NCBI RefSeq assembly: GCF_020829685.1
Contig: NZ_JAIVFR010000524.1
Coordinates: 1-5,295, forward strand
Length of the DNA: 5,295 nucleotides
Source: Nostoc sp. CHAB 5715
GTDB lineage: Bacteria; Cyanobacteriota; Cyanobacteriia; Cyanobacteriales; Nostocaceae
Direction of reading: 5' to 3'
The notes under the pieces were generated by a model, which saw only the letters and a program-made list of their open reading frames with translations, had not been told where the DNA came from and ran no database searches. A program made the translations under genes and the position numbers. Shown here one piece after another: positions 1-5,110 of the stretch (positions within the stretch are counted from its first letter, which is position 1; every line of letters starts with the position of its first letter).

Positions 1-84
1 AAAAAGGCTTAACGTTCGAGCAAAAAGGCTTAATGTTCGAGCAAAAAGGCTTAATGTTCAAACAAAAAGGCTCAACCTTCAAGC
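1..84. repeat. 21-bp direct tandem repeat, four copies
   Basis: Four consecutive 21-bp units lie at 1-21, 22-42, 43-63 and 64-84, each beginning AAAAAGGCT and ending in AGC or AAC. Units 1 and 2 differ at one position; units 3 and 4 are progressively more diverged. The array starts at the first base of the window, so it probably continues to the left. The unit length is seven codons, and one + frame (positions 2-157) reads through the array as KRLNVRA-like heptads before a TGA at 155-157. The minus strand is also open in some frames. I see no coding signal that makes either frame a likely protein, so I call it an intergenic tandem repeat. Confidence 0.9.
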
Positions 85-356
85 AAAAACTCCCTCATCC
101 CCCTCATCCCCAATTATGCAGTGGAAACTTCTCTCCCTAAATTTCCGTCCCGTCTGATTGTAGAATAATCGTCTGTTTATAATTTCTACCAGCATTCGGA
201 ATGTTATTTATTTCCAGTCTCCCTTGGCTTGTGAGCCTTTATTTGAAAATTTTCCAGGTAATTAGGGAGTAACATTCATAAATTTTGCTAGATCCTCTCA
301 AAGGAATGGGAATTATCTATTTAGTACATTGATGGCGAAAAACAAAAAACAGTTAT
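85..356. other. Intergenic stretch, no gene seen
   Basis: This AT-rich stretch has frequent stops in all frames and no open frame with a credible ribosome binding site. It begins with a short pyrimidine tract containing two direct CTCATCCCC copies (about 94-111), immediately after the 21-bp array. Beyond that I see no RNA gene, terminator or recognisable promoter. The gene to the left of amiC1 is not inside this window. Confidence 0.6.
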
Positions 357-390
357 TAGTTTTCTAGCTTCTTTGGGAGCCAGAAAACTA
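357..390. repeat. Hairpin-forming inverted repeat upstream of amiC1
   Basis: TAGTTTTCT (357-365) is the exact reverse complement of AGAAAACTA (382-390), a 9-bp stem. After one mismatch, GCT (367-369) pairs with AGC (378-380). No T-run follows, so an ordinary intrinsic terminator on the + strand is not supported. It could be the remnant of a small dispersed element or a site read as RNA. Function unknown. Confidence 0.55.
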
Positions 391-399
391 CCTCTAAAG

Positions 400-418
400 G
401 TGAAAATTTTCACATGTG
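400..418. promoter_or_regulatory. Adjoining perfect palindromes, possible operator
   Basis: GTGAAAATTTTCAC (400-413) is a perfect 14-bp palindrome, and CACATGTG (411-418) is a perfect 8-bp palindrome overlapping its last three bases, giving GTG-CAC-GTG half-sites in a row. Such symmetry fits a dimeric DNA-binding protein site. It lies about 265 bp upstream of the amiC1 start codon. It does not match the NtcA consensus GTA-N8-TAC. No regulator can be named from sequence. Confidence 0.3.
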
Positions 419-450
419 GATTTAGACCCAATATGAAACCTGATAACTGA

Positions 451-478
451 TTTAAGCGCGTTTTTATACCAGCTTAAA
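451..478. repeat. 7-bp inverted repeat around a TATACC box
   Basis: TTTAAGC (451-457) and GCTTAAA (472-478) are perfect inverted copies separated by 14 bases that contain TTTTTATACC. The AT-rich centre could be a -10-like element inside a regulatory dyad or a small RNA hairpin. No convincing -35 box at normal spacing was found. A related string, TTTATA-two bases-AGCT, occurs at 463-474 here and at 3021-3032 before the second gene. Confidence 0.3.
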
Positions 479-500
479 AAATCAAAAAAGGCATCAGAGG

Positions 501-553
501 TCAAGTTTAAGTGGTGACGGTGTGATGATTTACCAATGAGTTGAGATATTGAC
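501..553 (+). promoter_or_regulatory. Conserved leader block, copy A (upstream half)
   Basis: This 53-bp block aligns without gaps to 3105-3157 in front of the second amidase gene, with 45 of 53 bases identical by hand count, including the core GGTGACGGTGTGA and the end TTGAGATATTGAC. Conservation outside the reading frame means either that the duplication that made the gene pair included the leader, or that the sequence is kept for expression. In copy A it is separated from its downstream half (651-683) by a 97-bp insertion; in copy B the halves are contiguous. Confidence 0.7.
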
Positions 554-650
554 CAGAAATAAACAAGGTACAGAGCAAATAAATTTATTTATGGGATTCA
601 AAATTTTTGACTTTTGACTTTTGACTTTTGACTTCCCCGAAGGGGCTGAC
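554..650. mobile_element. 97-bp repeat-bearing insertion in the amiC1 leader
   Basis: Compared with the uninterrupted leader of the second gene (junction at 3157/3158), the first gene has 97 extra bases between TTGAGATATTGAC and GGCTCCCATG. The left flank ends in TGAC (550-553) and the insertion ends in TGAC (647-650), which looks like a 4-bp target duplication. The insert contains an AT-rich part, four TTTTGAC heptamers (605-632) and the compact hairpin CCCC-GAA-GGGG (635-645). It has no obvious terminal inverted repeats and no coding capacity. It resembles the small dispersed repeats and heptamer repeats of Nostocales. Growth by replication slippage from the TTGAC in the leader is an alternative to insertion, though slippage alone would not explain the AT-rich part. 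Confidence 0.65.
605..632. repeat. Heptanucleotide tandem repeat (TTTTGAC)4
   Basis: Four perfect TTTTGAC copies lie at 605-611, 612-618, 619-625 and 626-632, followed by a partial TT. Short tandemly repeated heptamers (STRR class) are a hallmark of heterocystous cyanobacteria. Because the unit is 7 bp, any change in copy number shifts the upstream frame and alters leader length, but it does not touch the amiC1 reading frame from its GTG at 684. The repeat also creates serial TTGACT strings that resemble -35 boxes; no matching -10 box is seen downstream. Confidence 0.9.
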
Positions 651-683
651 GGCTCCCATGAACGTGAATTAGGAGAAAGGACT
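651..683 (+). promoter_or_regulatory. amiC1 leader, downstream half with ribosome binding site
   Basis: AGGAG (671-675) sits 8 bases before the GTG at 684, with the same sequence and spacing as in front of the second gene (3178-3182, GTG at 3191). Counting the start codon, 34 of 36 bases match between the two copies. This decides the start: the longer in-frame TTG at 621 lies inside the heptamer repeat, has no ribosome binding site, and has no counterpart upstream of the second gene. Confidence 0.85.
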
Positions 684-2558
684 GTGAAATTACACTGGTT
701 ACTACCCAGCACTATTGGAACTATCTTCATGCTATCGTCGTCGGTAATGGCTGCGAGACTTGAATCTTGGCGCTTTGATGCCAATCAAAACAGGCTGGAA
801 ATTAATACTGTGGGAGCAGTTCAACCCCAGGCACAACTAATTTTCAACCCGACTCGGCTGGTAATTGATTTGCCAGGAACTACATTTGGGCGTCCGCAGC
901 TAACCCAACAGGTGGGCGGTGGAATTCGGTCGATCCGGGTTGGGCAGTTTGATACAGAAACAACCCGGATAGTTGTCGAACTGAATCCTGGCTATACTTT
1001 AGACCCCAAACGAGTGCAATTTGTAGGTACAACTGGCGATCGCTGGACGGTGCAATTACCTAGACCAGAAGTCGATAGAGTAGCCTCTTCTCCCAGAAGT
1101 GCTTACACTGTTGTTACCCCAGACTCTGAGCCTCAACCTGGTATTTCAAGGGTTGCCACTACTAGACGAGAGGCGACTCAAATTGAGAGCTTACAAGTAA
1201 CAGGCGATGGGTTGTTCATTCGCACCAGTGGTGGTAATCCTCCGATTCGGGTAATTCGGAGCCGCGATCGCGCTACCATCTTTATGGATATCTCTGAGGC
1301 ATCTTTATCACCACGTCTAGCGCAACAGAATAATATCCCTGTTAACAAACATGGTGTTAGCCGCGTCGAATTCACCCAACTACAAACCCAACCTCCTAGC
1401 GTTCGCCTGACTTTGCGGGTAGATAAAAATAGCCCCGACTGGCAAGCAACTAATAGTAACGACGGTGGTTTAGTAGTTCTTCCTAGTCGCGTTGTCAGAT
1501 TGCTTGAAAATAATAATTCTGACAATCAGCCACAACCACCCTCCTTAACTACCAGATTATCTGCCAACAACTCGCCAGCTACAATTGAGTCTGTGCAACT
1601 GGCTGATAATGGCAGACAACTGCTAATTAGAGGCGACCAAACTTTATCTGCCACGGGAACCTGGGATAGATCCTCTGGTCTGTTCCGCATTACAATTACC
1701 AATGCCAAGTTAGCTAAGAGAGTTACAGGCCCGACTTTTGCTGCCAATAGCCCTATTCTCCGGGTACGCCTGCAACTGCAAGAACCCAACACAGTCGTTG
1801 TTTTAGTTCAACCAGCAGCCGGAGTGCAACTTGGGCAACCCCAACAAATCGGCGACCAGCTTTTGTTACCAATACAATCTTCTCGGCGAGTTGTCGCACT
1901 CCCTGGAAGACCCCCCTTTGCTTTACCTGGGCTACCACCGCCAAACCGGGGGCCATTCCCAGACCCAAACAATCCCAATCCCCAGCCCCTAACACAACCA
2001 CAGCGCCCATTTACCAATGGACGAGTAGTAGTCCTGATTGACCCAGGACATGGCGGTAAAGACCCTGGAGCAGTAGGTCTTGGGGGACTACGCGAAAAGG
2101 ATATTATTTTGCCTATTAGCAAAAGAATAGCTCAGGTTTTGCAGCAAAATGGCGTACAAGTCGTGATGACGCGAGATTCTGACTATTTCGTTACCCTTCC
2201 GGGACGGGTGCAATTAGCAGAGCGAGCGAATGCTGATGTCTTTGTTAGCATTCATGCTAATGCAGTTGGGCCAGGTCGTTCGGATGTCAGTGGCTTAGAA
2301 ACCTATTATTACGGCAGTGGTTTGGGTCTAGCTCGCACTGTCCATAACAGTATTCTCCAAAGTGTAAATGTCAGAGATAGGGGAGTGCGGCGAGCCAGAT
2401 TTTATGTCCTCAGAAAAAGTTCTATGCCTTCTATTCTCGTAGAAACAGGTTATTTGACTGGTCGAGATGATAACCCTAAACTCAGAACCTCAGCTTACCA
2501 AAATCAAATGGCAGATGCGATCGCTCGTGGCGTTCTTCAGTATTTAAAGAGAAGATAA
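684..2558 (+). CDS. amiC1: N-acetylmuramoyl-L-alanine amidase, AmiC1-like
   Basis: Predicted 624-residue exported zinc amidase that cleaves the bond between N-acetylmuramic acid and L-alanine in peptidoglycan. Residues 1-23 form a signal peptide (MKLHW, hydrophobic core, VMA before ARLESW). Three AMIN-like beta units follow at about 24-127, 165-268 and 299-398, then a Pro/Asn-rich linker (about 406-445) and an Amidase_3 domain (about 448-622). The zinc ligands are visible as H456 (DPGHGG), E471 (LREKD) and H524 (SIHAN), with catalytic E587 (LVETGYLTG). There is no long insert between H524 and E587, so the autoinhibitory helix of E. coli AmiB/AmiC appears absent, as reported for Nostoc AmiC2. 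The GTG start is chosen by its ribosome binding site and by its paralogue. The symbol rests on gene order (first of the amiC1-amiC2 pair); AmiC-type amidases make septal nanopores for cell-cell communication in Nostocales. The family is certain; which paralogue it is, less so. Confidence 0.93.
   Translation: MKLHWLLPSTIGTIFMLSSSVMAARLESWRFDANQNRLEINTVGAVQPQAQLIFNPTRLVIDLPGTTFGRPQLTQQVGGGIRSIRVGQFDTETTRIVVELNPGYTLDPKRVQFVGTTGDRWTVQLPRPEVDRVASSPRSAYTVVTPDSEPQPGISRVATTRREATQIESLQVTGDGLFIRTSGGNPPIRVIRSRDRATIFMDISEASLSPRLAQQNNIPVNKHGVSRVEFTQLQTQPPSVRLTLRVDKNSPDWQATNSNDGGLVVLPSRVVRLLENNNSDNQPQPPSLTTRLSANNSPATIESVQLADNGRQLLIRGDQTLSATGTWDRSSGLFRITITNAKLAKRVTGPTFAANSPILRVRLQLQEPNTVVVLVQPAAGVQLGQPQQIGDQLLLPIQSSRRVVALPGRPPFALPGLPPPNRGPFPDPNNPNPQPLTQPQRPFTNGRVVVLIDPGHGGKDPGAVGLGGLREKDIILPISKRIAQVLQQNGVQVVMTRDSDYFVTLPGRVQLAERANADVFVSIHANAVGPGRSDVSGLETYYYGSGLGLARTVHNSILQSVNVRDRGVRRARFYVLRKSSMPSILVETGYLTGRDDNPKLRTSAYQNQMADAIARGVLQYLKRR
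1036..1043. repeat. HIP1 octamer, empty-site counterpart
   Basis: GCGATCGC in the amiC1 coding sequence (codons for G118, D119, R120). At the aligned place in the second gene the octamer is split by 24 extra bases (3547-3570), so this copy represents the uninterrupted state. Confidence 0.95.
1264..1271. repeat. HIP1 octamer in amiC1
   Basis: GCGATCGC within the second AMIN-like unit of amiC1. The aligned segment of the second gene (about 3850-3870) lacks the octamer. HIP1 is strongly over-represented in many cyanobacterial genomes. Confidence 0.95.
2517..2524. repeat. HIP1 octamer near the amiC1 3' end
   Basis: GCGATCGC in the codons for ADAIAR close to the C-terminus. The second gene has HIP1 at the same aligned position (5072-5079), so this copy probably predates the duplication or was shared by conversion. 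Confidence 0.95.
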
Positions 2559-2704
2559 GTGATTTAGTCGAAATTATTGAGTAAATACATCTAATCTTTA
2601 CCATTTTTATCCAATTTAGTAGTAAACAATTTAAGTATTTTTGCGGCGGGATAGGAGTCAATACGGTTATTTCACGCCACAAGGGGTGTTAATGTATCAA
2701 AGCG
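2559..2704. other. Spacer after amiC1, no gene seen
   Basis: AT-rich DNA between the amiC1 stop and the nested hairpin element. I find no stem followed by a T-run that would make a clear intrinsic terminator. Two short stretches look like ribosome binding sites, AGGAG (2653-2657) and AAGGGG (2681-2686). Only the second leads to an ATG (2692), whose frame ends after 19 codons inside the repeat element. I do not call a gene here. Confidence 0.5.
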
Positions 2705-2755
2705 TTATACCAATTCTGTATGAAGATGCACATAATAAGACCCCCCTGTAGTCCC

Positions 2756-2896
2756 CTTACAAAGGTAGGTATTTTGTATTTGGTCATTTTTTGACCATTT
2801 CAGCCGATGCTTAAATCCTGAAACGACCAAACTAGGTTAAATACTTGAGAATTTTCTCAACTATTTTTGAGATTCCAAAAAACCTACCCTTGAAAG
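2756..2896. mobile_element. Inner MITE-like element nested in the outer one
   Basis: Positions 2756-2776 match the reverse complement of 2876-2896 at 18 of 21 positions (core GGTAGGT), forming terminal inverted repeats of an element of about 141 bp. It is bracketed by direct repeats CCTGTAGTCCCC at 2745-2756 and 2897-2908, which fit an 11-12-bp target duplication. Inside are two strong stems, GGTCA/TGACC (2782-2786, 2792-2796) and TTGAGAA/TTCTCAA (2845-2851, 2854-2860), plus an alternative long-range pairing TTTGGTC/GACCAAA (2779-2785, 2825-2831). No open frame of note. The alternative is a structured RNA, but the flanking direct repeats favour insertion. Confidence 0.65.
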
Positions 2897-2902
2897 CCTG
2901 TA

Positions 2903-2941
2903 GTCCCCCCGATGCTTTGGGGGGACGGCGTAGCCGGGGGG
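2903..2941. repeat. G/C-rich double-hairpin repeat, SDR-like
   Basis: GTCCCCCC (2903-2910) pairs perfectly with GGGGGGAC (2919-2926) around an 8-base loop. A second tiny stem GGC-GTA-GCC (2927-2935) and GGGGGG (2936-2941) follow directly. Two hairpins in tandem, the first of C-run/G-run type, is the same architecture as the 24-nt insert at 3547-3570. It lies in the centre of the outer element. It could be a small dispersed repeat inserted there or simply the original loop of that element. Confidence 0.5.
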
Positions 2942-2975
2942 TAAATATATGCAGCTTTACAAAGAAACGGTATTA

Positions 2976-3104
2976 GTCCGCCATGAACCAAAAATCAAAA
3001 ATCTAAAATTGACAGTCAAATTTATATAAGCTCATAGCATGGCAAAATCAGAGGAGCGTGCTATATTTTACGCCATTAGCTGTGTCTTAATAACAGCGCA
3101 AAAC
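2976..3104 (+). promoter_or_regulatory. Upstream region of the second amidase gene, weak promoter candidates
   Basis: No gene is seen here. TTGACA (3009-3014) lies in the small palindrome TTGAC-A-GTCAA (3009-3019), but no good -10 box sits 16-18 bases downstream. TGCTATATT (3059-3067) resembles an extended -10 box without a clear -35. GCTGT/ACAGC (3079-3083, 3093-3097) is a short dyad. TTTATA-NN-AGCT (3021-3032) and ATCAGAGG (3047-3054) recur in front of amiC1 (463-474, 493-500), hinting that the shared upstream region is longer than the leader alone, with about 50 bp extra here at 3055-3104. Which of these is a promoter cannot be settled by eye. Confidence 0.3.
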
Positions 3105-3190
3105 TCAAGTGTGCGCGGTGACGGTGTGAGGATTTGCCAATATGTTGAGATATTGACGGCTCCCATGAACGTGAATCAGGAGAAAGAACT
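3105..3190 (+). promoter_or_regulatory. Conserved leader, copy B, uninterrupted, with ribosome binding site
   Basis: This is the contiguous counterpart of 501-553 plus 651-683. It ends in AGGAG (3178-3182), 8 bases before the GTG at 3191. An ATG at 3165 opens a 9-codon frame (MNVNQEKEL) whose TGA (3192-3194) overlaps the amidase GTG; in copy A the same ATG (658) meets TAG after four codons, so a conserved leader peptide is not supported. Confidence 0.7.
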
Positions 3191-5110
3191 GTGAAATTAC
3201 ACTGGTTACTATCCAGTACTATTGGAACTATCTTCATGCTGTCGTCGCCAGTAATGGCCGCGAGACTCGAATCTTGGCGTTTTGATACCAACCAAAATCG
3301 TCTGGAAATTAATACTTTGGGGAATGTTCAACCCCAAGCACAATTAATTTTTAACCCGACTCGTTTGGTAATTGATTTGCCAGGAACCACATTTGGACGT
3401 CCGCAGTTAACCCAACAGGTGGGCGGTGCAATTCGTTCTATCCGTGTTGGGCAGTTTGACGAACAAACAACACGCATAGTCGTGGAATTGACTCCTGGTT
3501 ATAGTTTAGACCCCAAGGGAGTACAATTTGTTAGCACAACTGGCGAATCCCCTGCGGGGACACTTCGTGAACGCTGGACAGTACAATTACCTACGCCAGT
3601 ATCTGAAAATGTACCCTCAAATACTGGGGGACAACAAGAACAAGCTATAGCCACAGAGACTTCACCGAGAACATCTCCACCAGTGTTCTCACAAAGAAAT
3701 ATTTACAACGTGGTGACAGCAAACCCTGTCAATCCGCCTAAAAACGGAATGCTTGCCGCCAGAGTTACTCAAATTGAGAACTTACAAGTCACAGGCGATG
3801 GTTTTTTCATCCGCACCAATGGTGGTAATCCTCAGATTCAAGTAAATCGTAGCAACGATCAAAGGGCAGTTAACATCGATATTACTGGCGCTATTTTATC
3901 ACCAAATCTAGAGCAGCGCGATTTGCCGATTAATCGCTATGGTGTCAGCCGCATTAAGTTCAGCCAACTACAAACAAGCCCATCTGTTGTTCGCATAACT
4001 TTACAGGTGGACGAAAATAGTCAAAATTGGCGAACAACAACTAGCAGTGTTAGCGGTTTTGTGCTTCTCCCCAGTCGTGGCGTTGCCCAGTTGCCTGGAG
4101 GTAATAGTCCAAGCCCAATACCATCTATTAACACTCCACTTGCTACCATTGAGTCTGTGCAATTGGCTGGTAATGGCACACAACTGCTGATTAGAGGCGA
4201 CCAAGCTTTATCTGCTACAGGAGGCTGGGATAGAACTTCTGGTTTGTTCCGTATCACTATCAACAATGCTCGGTTAGCTCCCAAGGTTACAGGCCCGACT
4301 TTTAATGCTAATACTCCTATTCTCCGAGTCCGCCTGCAACCACAAGAATTCAATACTGTCGTCGTTTTAGTTCAACCAGCAGCCGGAGTACAAATTGGGG
4401 AACTCAATCAGGTTGGTGACCAGCTTTTGGCTTTAGAATTACAACGCTCTAGTAGCGTCACACCTCCTATTGCTTTACCTCCTCTGCCATCGCCAGACCT
4501 AAGTCAATTCCCAAACCCCACAGATAATCCCCGTCCTATCTCCCAGCCACAGCCGCGCCCCTCAGTTCCCAGAGGGAAATTACTAGTTGTGATTGACCCA
4601 GGACATGGTGGAAAAGACTCAGGTGCTCCAGGTCTAGGCGGACTTTTAGAAAAGGACGTAATACTGCCTATTGGTAAAAAGGTAGCAGCAATTTTAGAGC
4701 AAAATGGTGTACAGGCGGTACTCACACGGGATGCTGACTTTTTCGTAGAACTTCAGGGACGGGTAGAAATTGCCAAGCGAGTTAATGCGACTGCGTTTGT
4801 CAGCATTCACGCTAATTCGGTTGATAATCGCCCTGATGTTAATGGGTTAGAAGTATATTATTATGATAGCGGTTATGCTCTGGCTGAAGTAGTTCGCAAT
4901 ACCATCCTCCAGAACATCGGTACAATCAAAGACCGGGGAACCCGCAAAGCCAGATTTTACGTCCTCAGGAAAAGCTCTATGCCCTCGATTTTAGTAGAAA
5001 CAGGTTATATGACTGGTCGAGAAGACAATCCTAGATTAGGAACACCAGAGTATCAAAATCAGATGGCAGAAGCGATCGCTCAAGGCATCTTAAAATACTT
5101 ACAACGTTAA
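3191..5110 (+). CDS. amiC2: N-acetylmuramoyl-L-alanine amidase, AmiC2-like
   Basis: Predicted 639-residue exported zinc amidase, a close paralogue of the preceding gene with the same domain order: signal peptide (1-23, VMA before ARLESW), three AMIN-like units starting near residues 24, 193 and 318, a Pro-rich linker (about 427-461), and Amidase_3 (about 463-638). The active-site residues H472 (DPGHGG), E487 (LLEKD), H540 (SIHAN) and E603 (LVETGYMTG) keep exactly the spacing of the paralogue. The 15 extra residues come mainly from a longer linker between AMIN units 1 and 2 and from 8 residues (within ESPAGTLRE, 119-127) added by a 24-nt insert at a former HIP1 site. No autoinhibitory insert is seen between H540 and E603. 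Nostoc AmiC2 (HcwA in Anabaena) acts at septa, perforating the cell wall for intercellular exchange and filament differentiation; that role is inferred from family and gene order. The GTG start is supported by AGGAG 8 bases upstream and by its paralogue. Confidence 0.94.
   Translation: MKLHWLLSSTIGTIFMLSSPVMAARLESWRFDTNQNRLEINTLGNVQPQAQLIFNPTRLVIDLPGTTFGRPQLTQQVGGAIRSIRVGQFDEQTTRIVVELTPGYSLDPKGVQFVSTTGESPAGTLRERWTVQLPTPVSENVPSNTGGQQEQAIATETSPRTSPPVFSQRNIYNVVTANPVNPPKNGMLAARVTQIENLQVTGDGFFIRTNGGNPQIQVNRSNDQRAVNIDITGAILSPNLEQRDLPINRYGVSRIKFSQLQTSPSVVRITLQVDENSQNWRTTTSSVSGFVLLPSRGVAQLPGGNSPSPIPSINTPLATIESVQLAGNGTQLLIRGDQALSATGGWDRTSGLFRITINNARLAPKVTGPTFNANTPILRVRLQPQEFNTVVVLVQPAAGVQIGELNQVGDQLLALELQRSSSVTPPIALPPLPSPDLSQFPNPTDNPRPISQPQPRPSVPRGKLLVVIDPGHGGKDSGAPGLGGLLEKDVILPIGKKVAAILEQNGVQAVLTRDADFFVELQGRVEIAKRVNATAFVSIHANSVDNRPDVNGLEVYYYDSGYALAEVVRNTILQNIGTIKDRGTRKARFYVLRKSSMPSILVETGYMTGREDNPRLGTPEYQNQMAEAIAQGILKYLQR
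3547..3570. mobile_element. 24-nt SDR5-like insert splitting a HIP1 site, in frame
   Basis: The paralogue reads GGCGATCGCTGG here (1035-1046); this gene reads GGCGA, 24 extra bases, then ACGCTGG, leaving the HIP1 halves GCGA and (A)CGC on either side. The insert holds two adjacent hairpins, TCCCC-TGC-GGGGA (3548-3560) and CAC-TTC-GTG (3561-3569). Elhai and colleagues described 21-27-nt small dispersed repeats in Nostoc punctiforme, one of which (SDR5) is found only at HIP1 octamers; size, site and paired-hairpin shape agree. I could not compare it base by base with the published consensus. It adds eight codons without a stop, in the last strand region of the first AMIN unit. Confidence 0.75.
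5072..5079. repeat. HIP1 octamer near the amiC2 3' end
   Basis: GCGATCGC in the codons for AEAIAQ near the C-terminus, at the same aligned position as 2517-2524 in amiC1. Confidence 0.95.

Larger units (their letters stand above)
2705..2975. mobile_element. Outer MITE-like element with imperfect terminal inverted repeats
   Basis: The 32 bases at 2705-2736 match the reverse complement of 2944-2975 at 23 of 32 positions, and the pairing continues two or four bases further in as CCCCCC (2741-2746) with GGGGGG (2936-2941). The ends read TTATACC and GGTATTA. There is no coding capacity, so this is a non-autonomous miniature inverted-repeat element. Removing the inner insertion with one copy of its direct repeat (152 bp) leaves a compact hairpin of about 119 bp, a normal size for such elements. 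The target duplication at the outer ends is not clear. A transposase family cannot be assigned from sequence alone. Confidence 0.65.

Noticed and set aside
1..84. CRISPR array
   Set aside because: The 21-bp units are directly adjacent with no unique spacers, so this is a simple tandem repeat.
201..272. 23-codon hydrophobic open frame MLFISSLPWLVSLYLKIFQVIRE
   Set aside because: No ribosome binding site, no conservation evidence, and such short frames are expected by chance in AT-rich DNA.
621..683. In-frame TTG extension of amiC1 adding 21 residues
   Set aside because: The TTG lies in the heptamer repeat within an insertion absent from the paralogue, has no ribosome binding site, and would bury the signal peptide; GTG at 684 has AGGAG at 8-base spacing and matches the start of the second gene.
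530..784. Minus-strand open frame beginning MASKRQDSS, with a similar one at 3076-3291 (MVSKRQDSS)
   Set aside because: They resemble each other only because both lie opposite the duplicated leader and 5' end of the two amidase genes; the first also runs across the 97-bp insertion. No ribosome binding site or protein family is recognised.
1178..2122. Several minus-strand open frames of 85-115 codons opposite amiC1, and similar ones opposite amiC2 (4001-4725)
   Set aside because: They are antisense frames over well-supported coding sequence with compositions unlike proteins; the sense-strand domains and catalytic residues explain the sequence.
2692..2751. 19-codon open frame preceded by AAGGGG (2681-2686)
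   Set aside because: It runs into the terminal repeat of the MITE-like element and ends there, so the frame is most likely an accident of the insertion.
2903..2943. Intrinsic terminator for amiC1
   Set aside because: The strong C/G hairpin is followed by a G-run and TAAATA rather than a T-run, and it sits over 340 bases past the stop codon inside a repeat element.
3165..3194. 9-codon leader peptide overlapping the amiC2 GTG
   Set aside because: The equivalent ATG before amiC1 (658) hits a TAG after four codons despite near-identical DNA, and there is no ribosome binding site for it.
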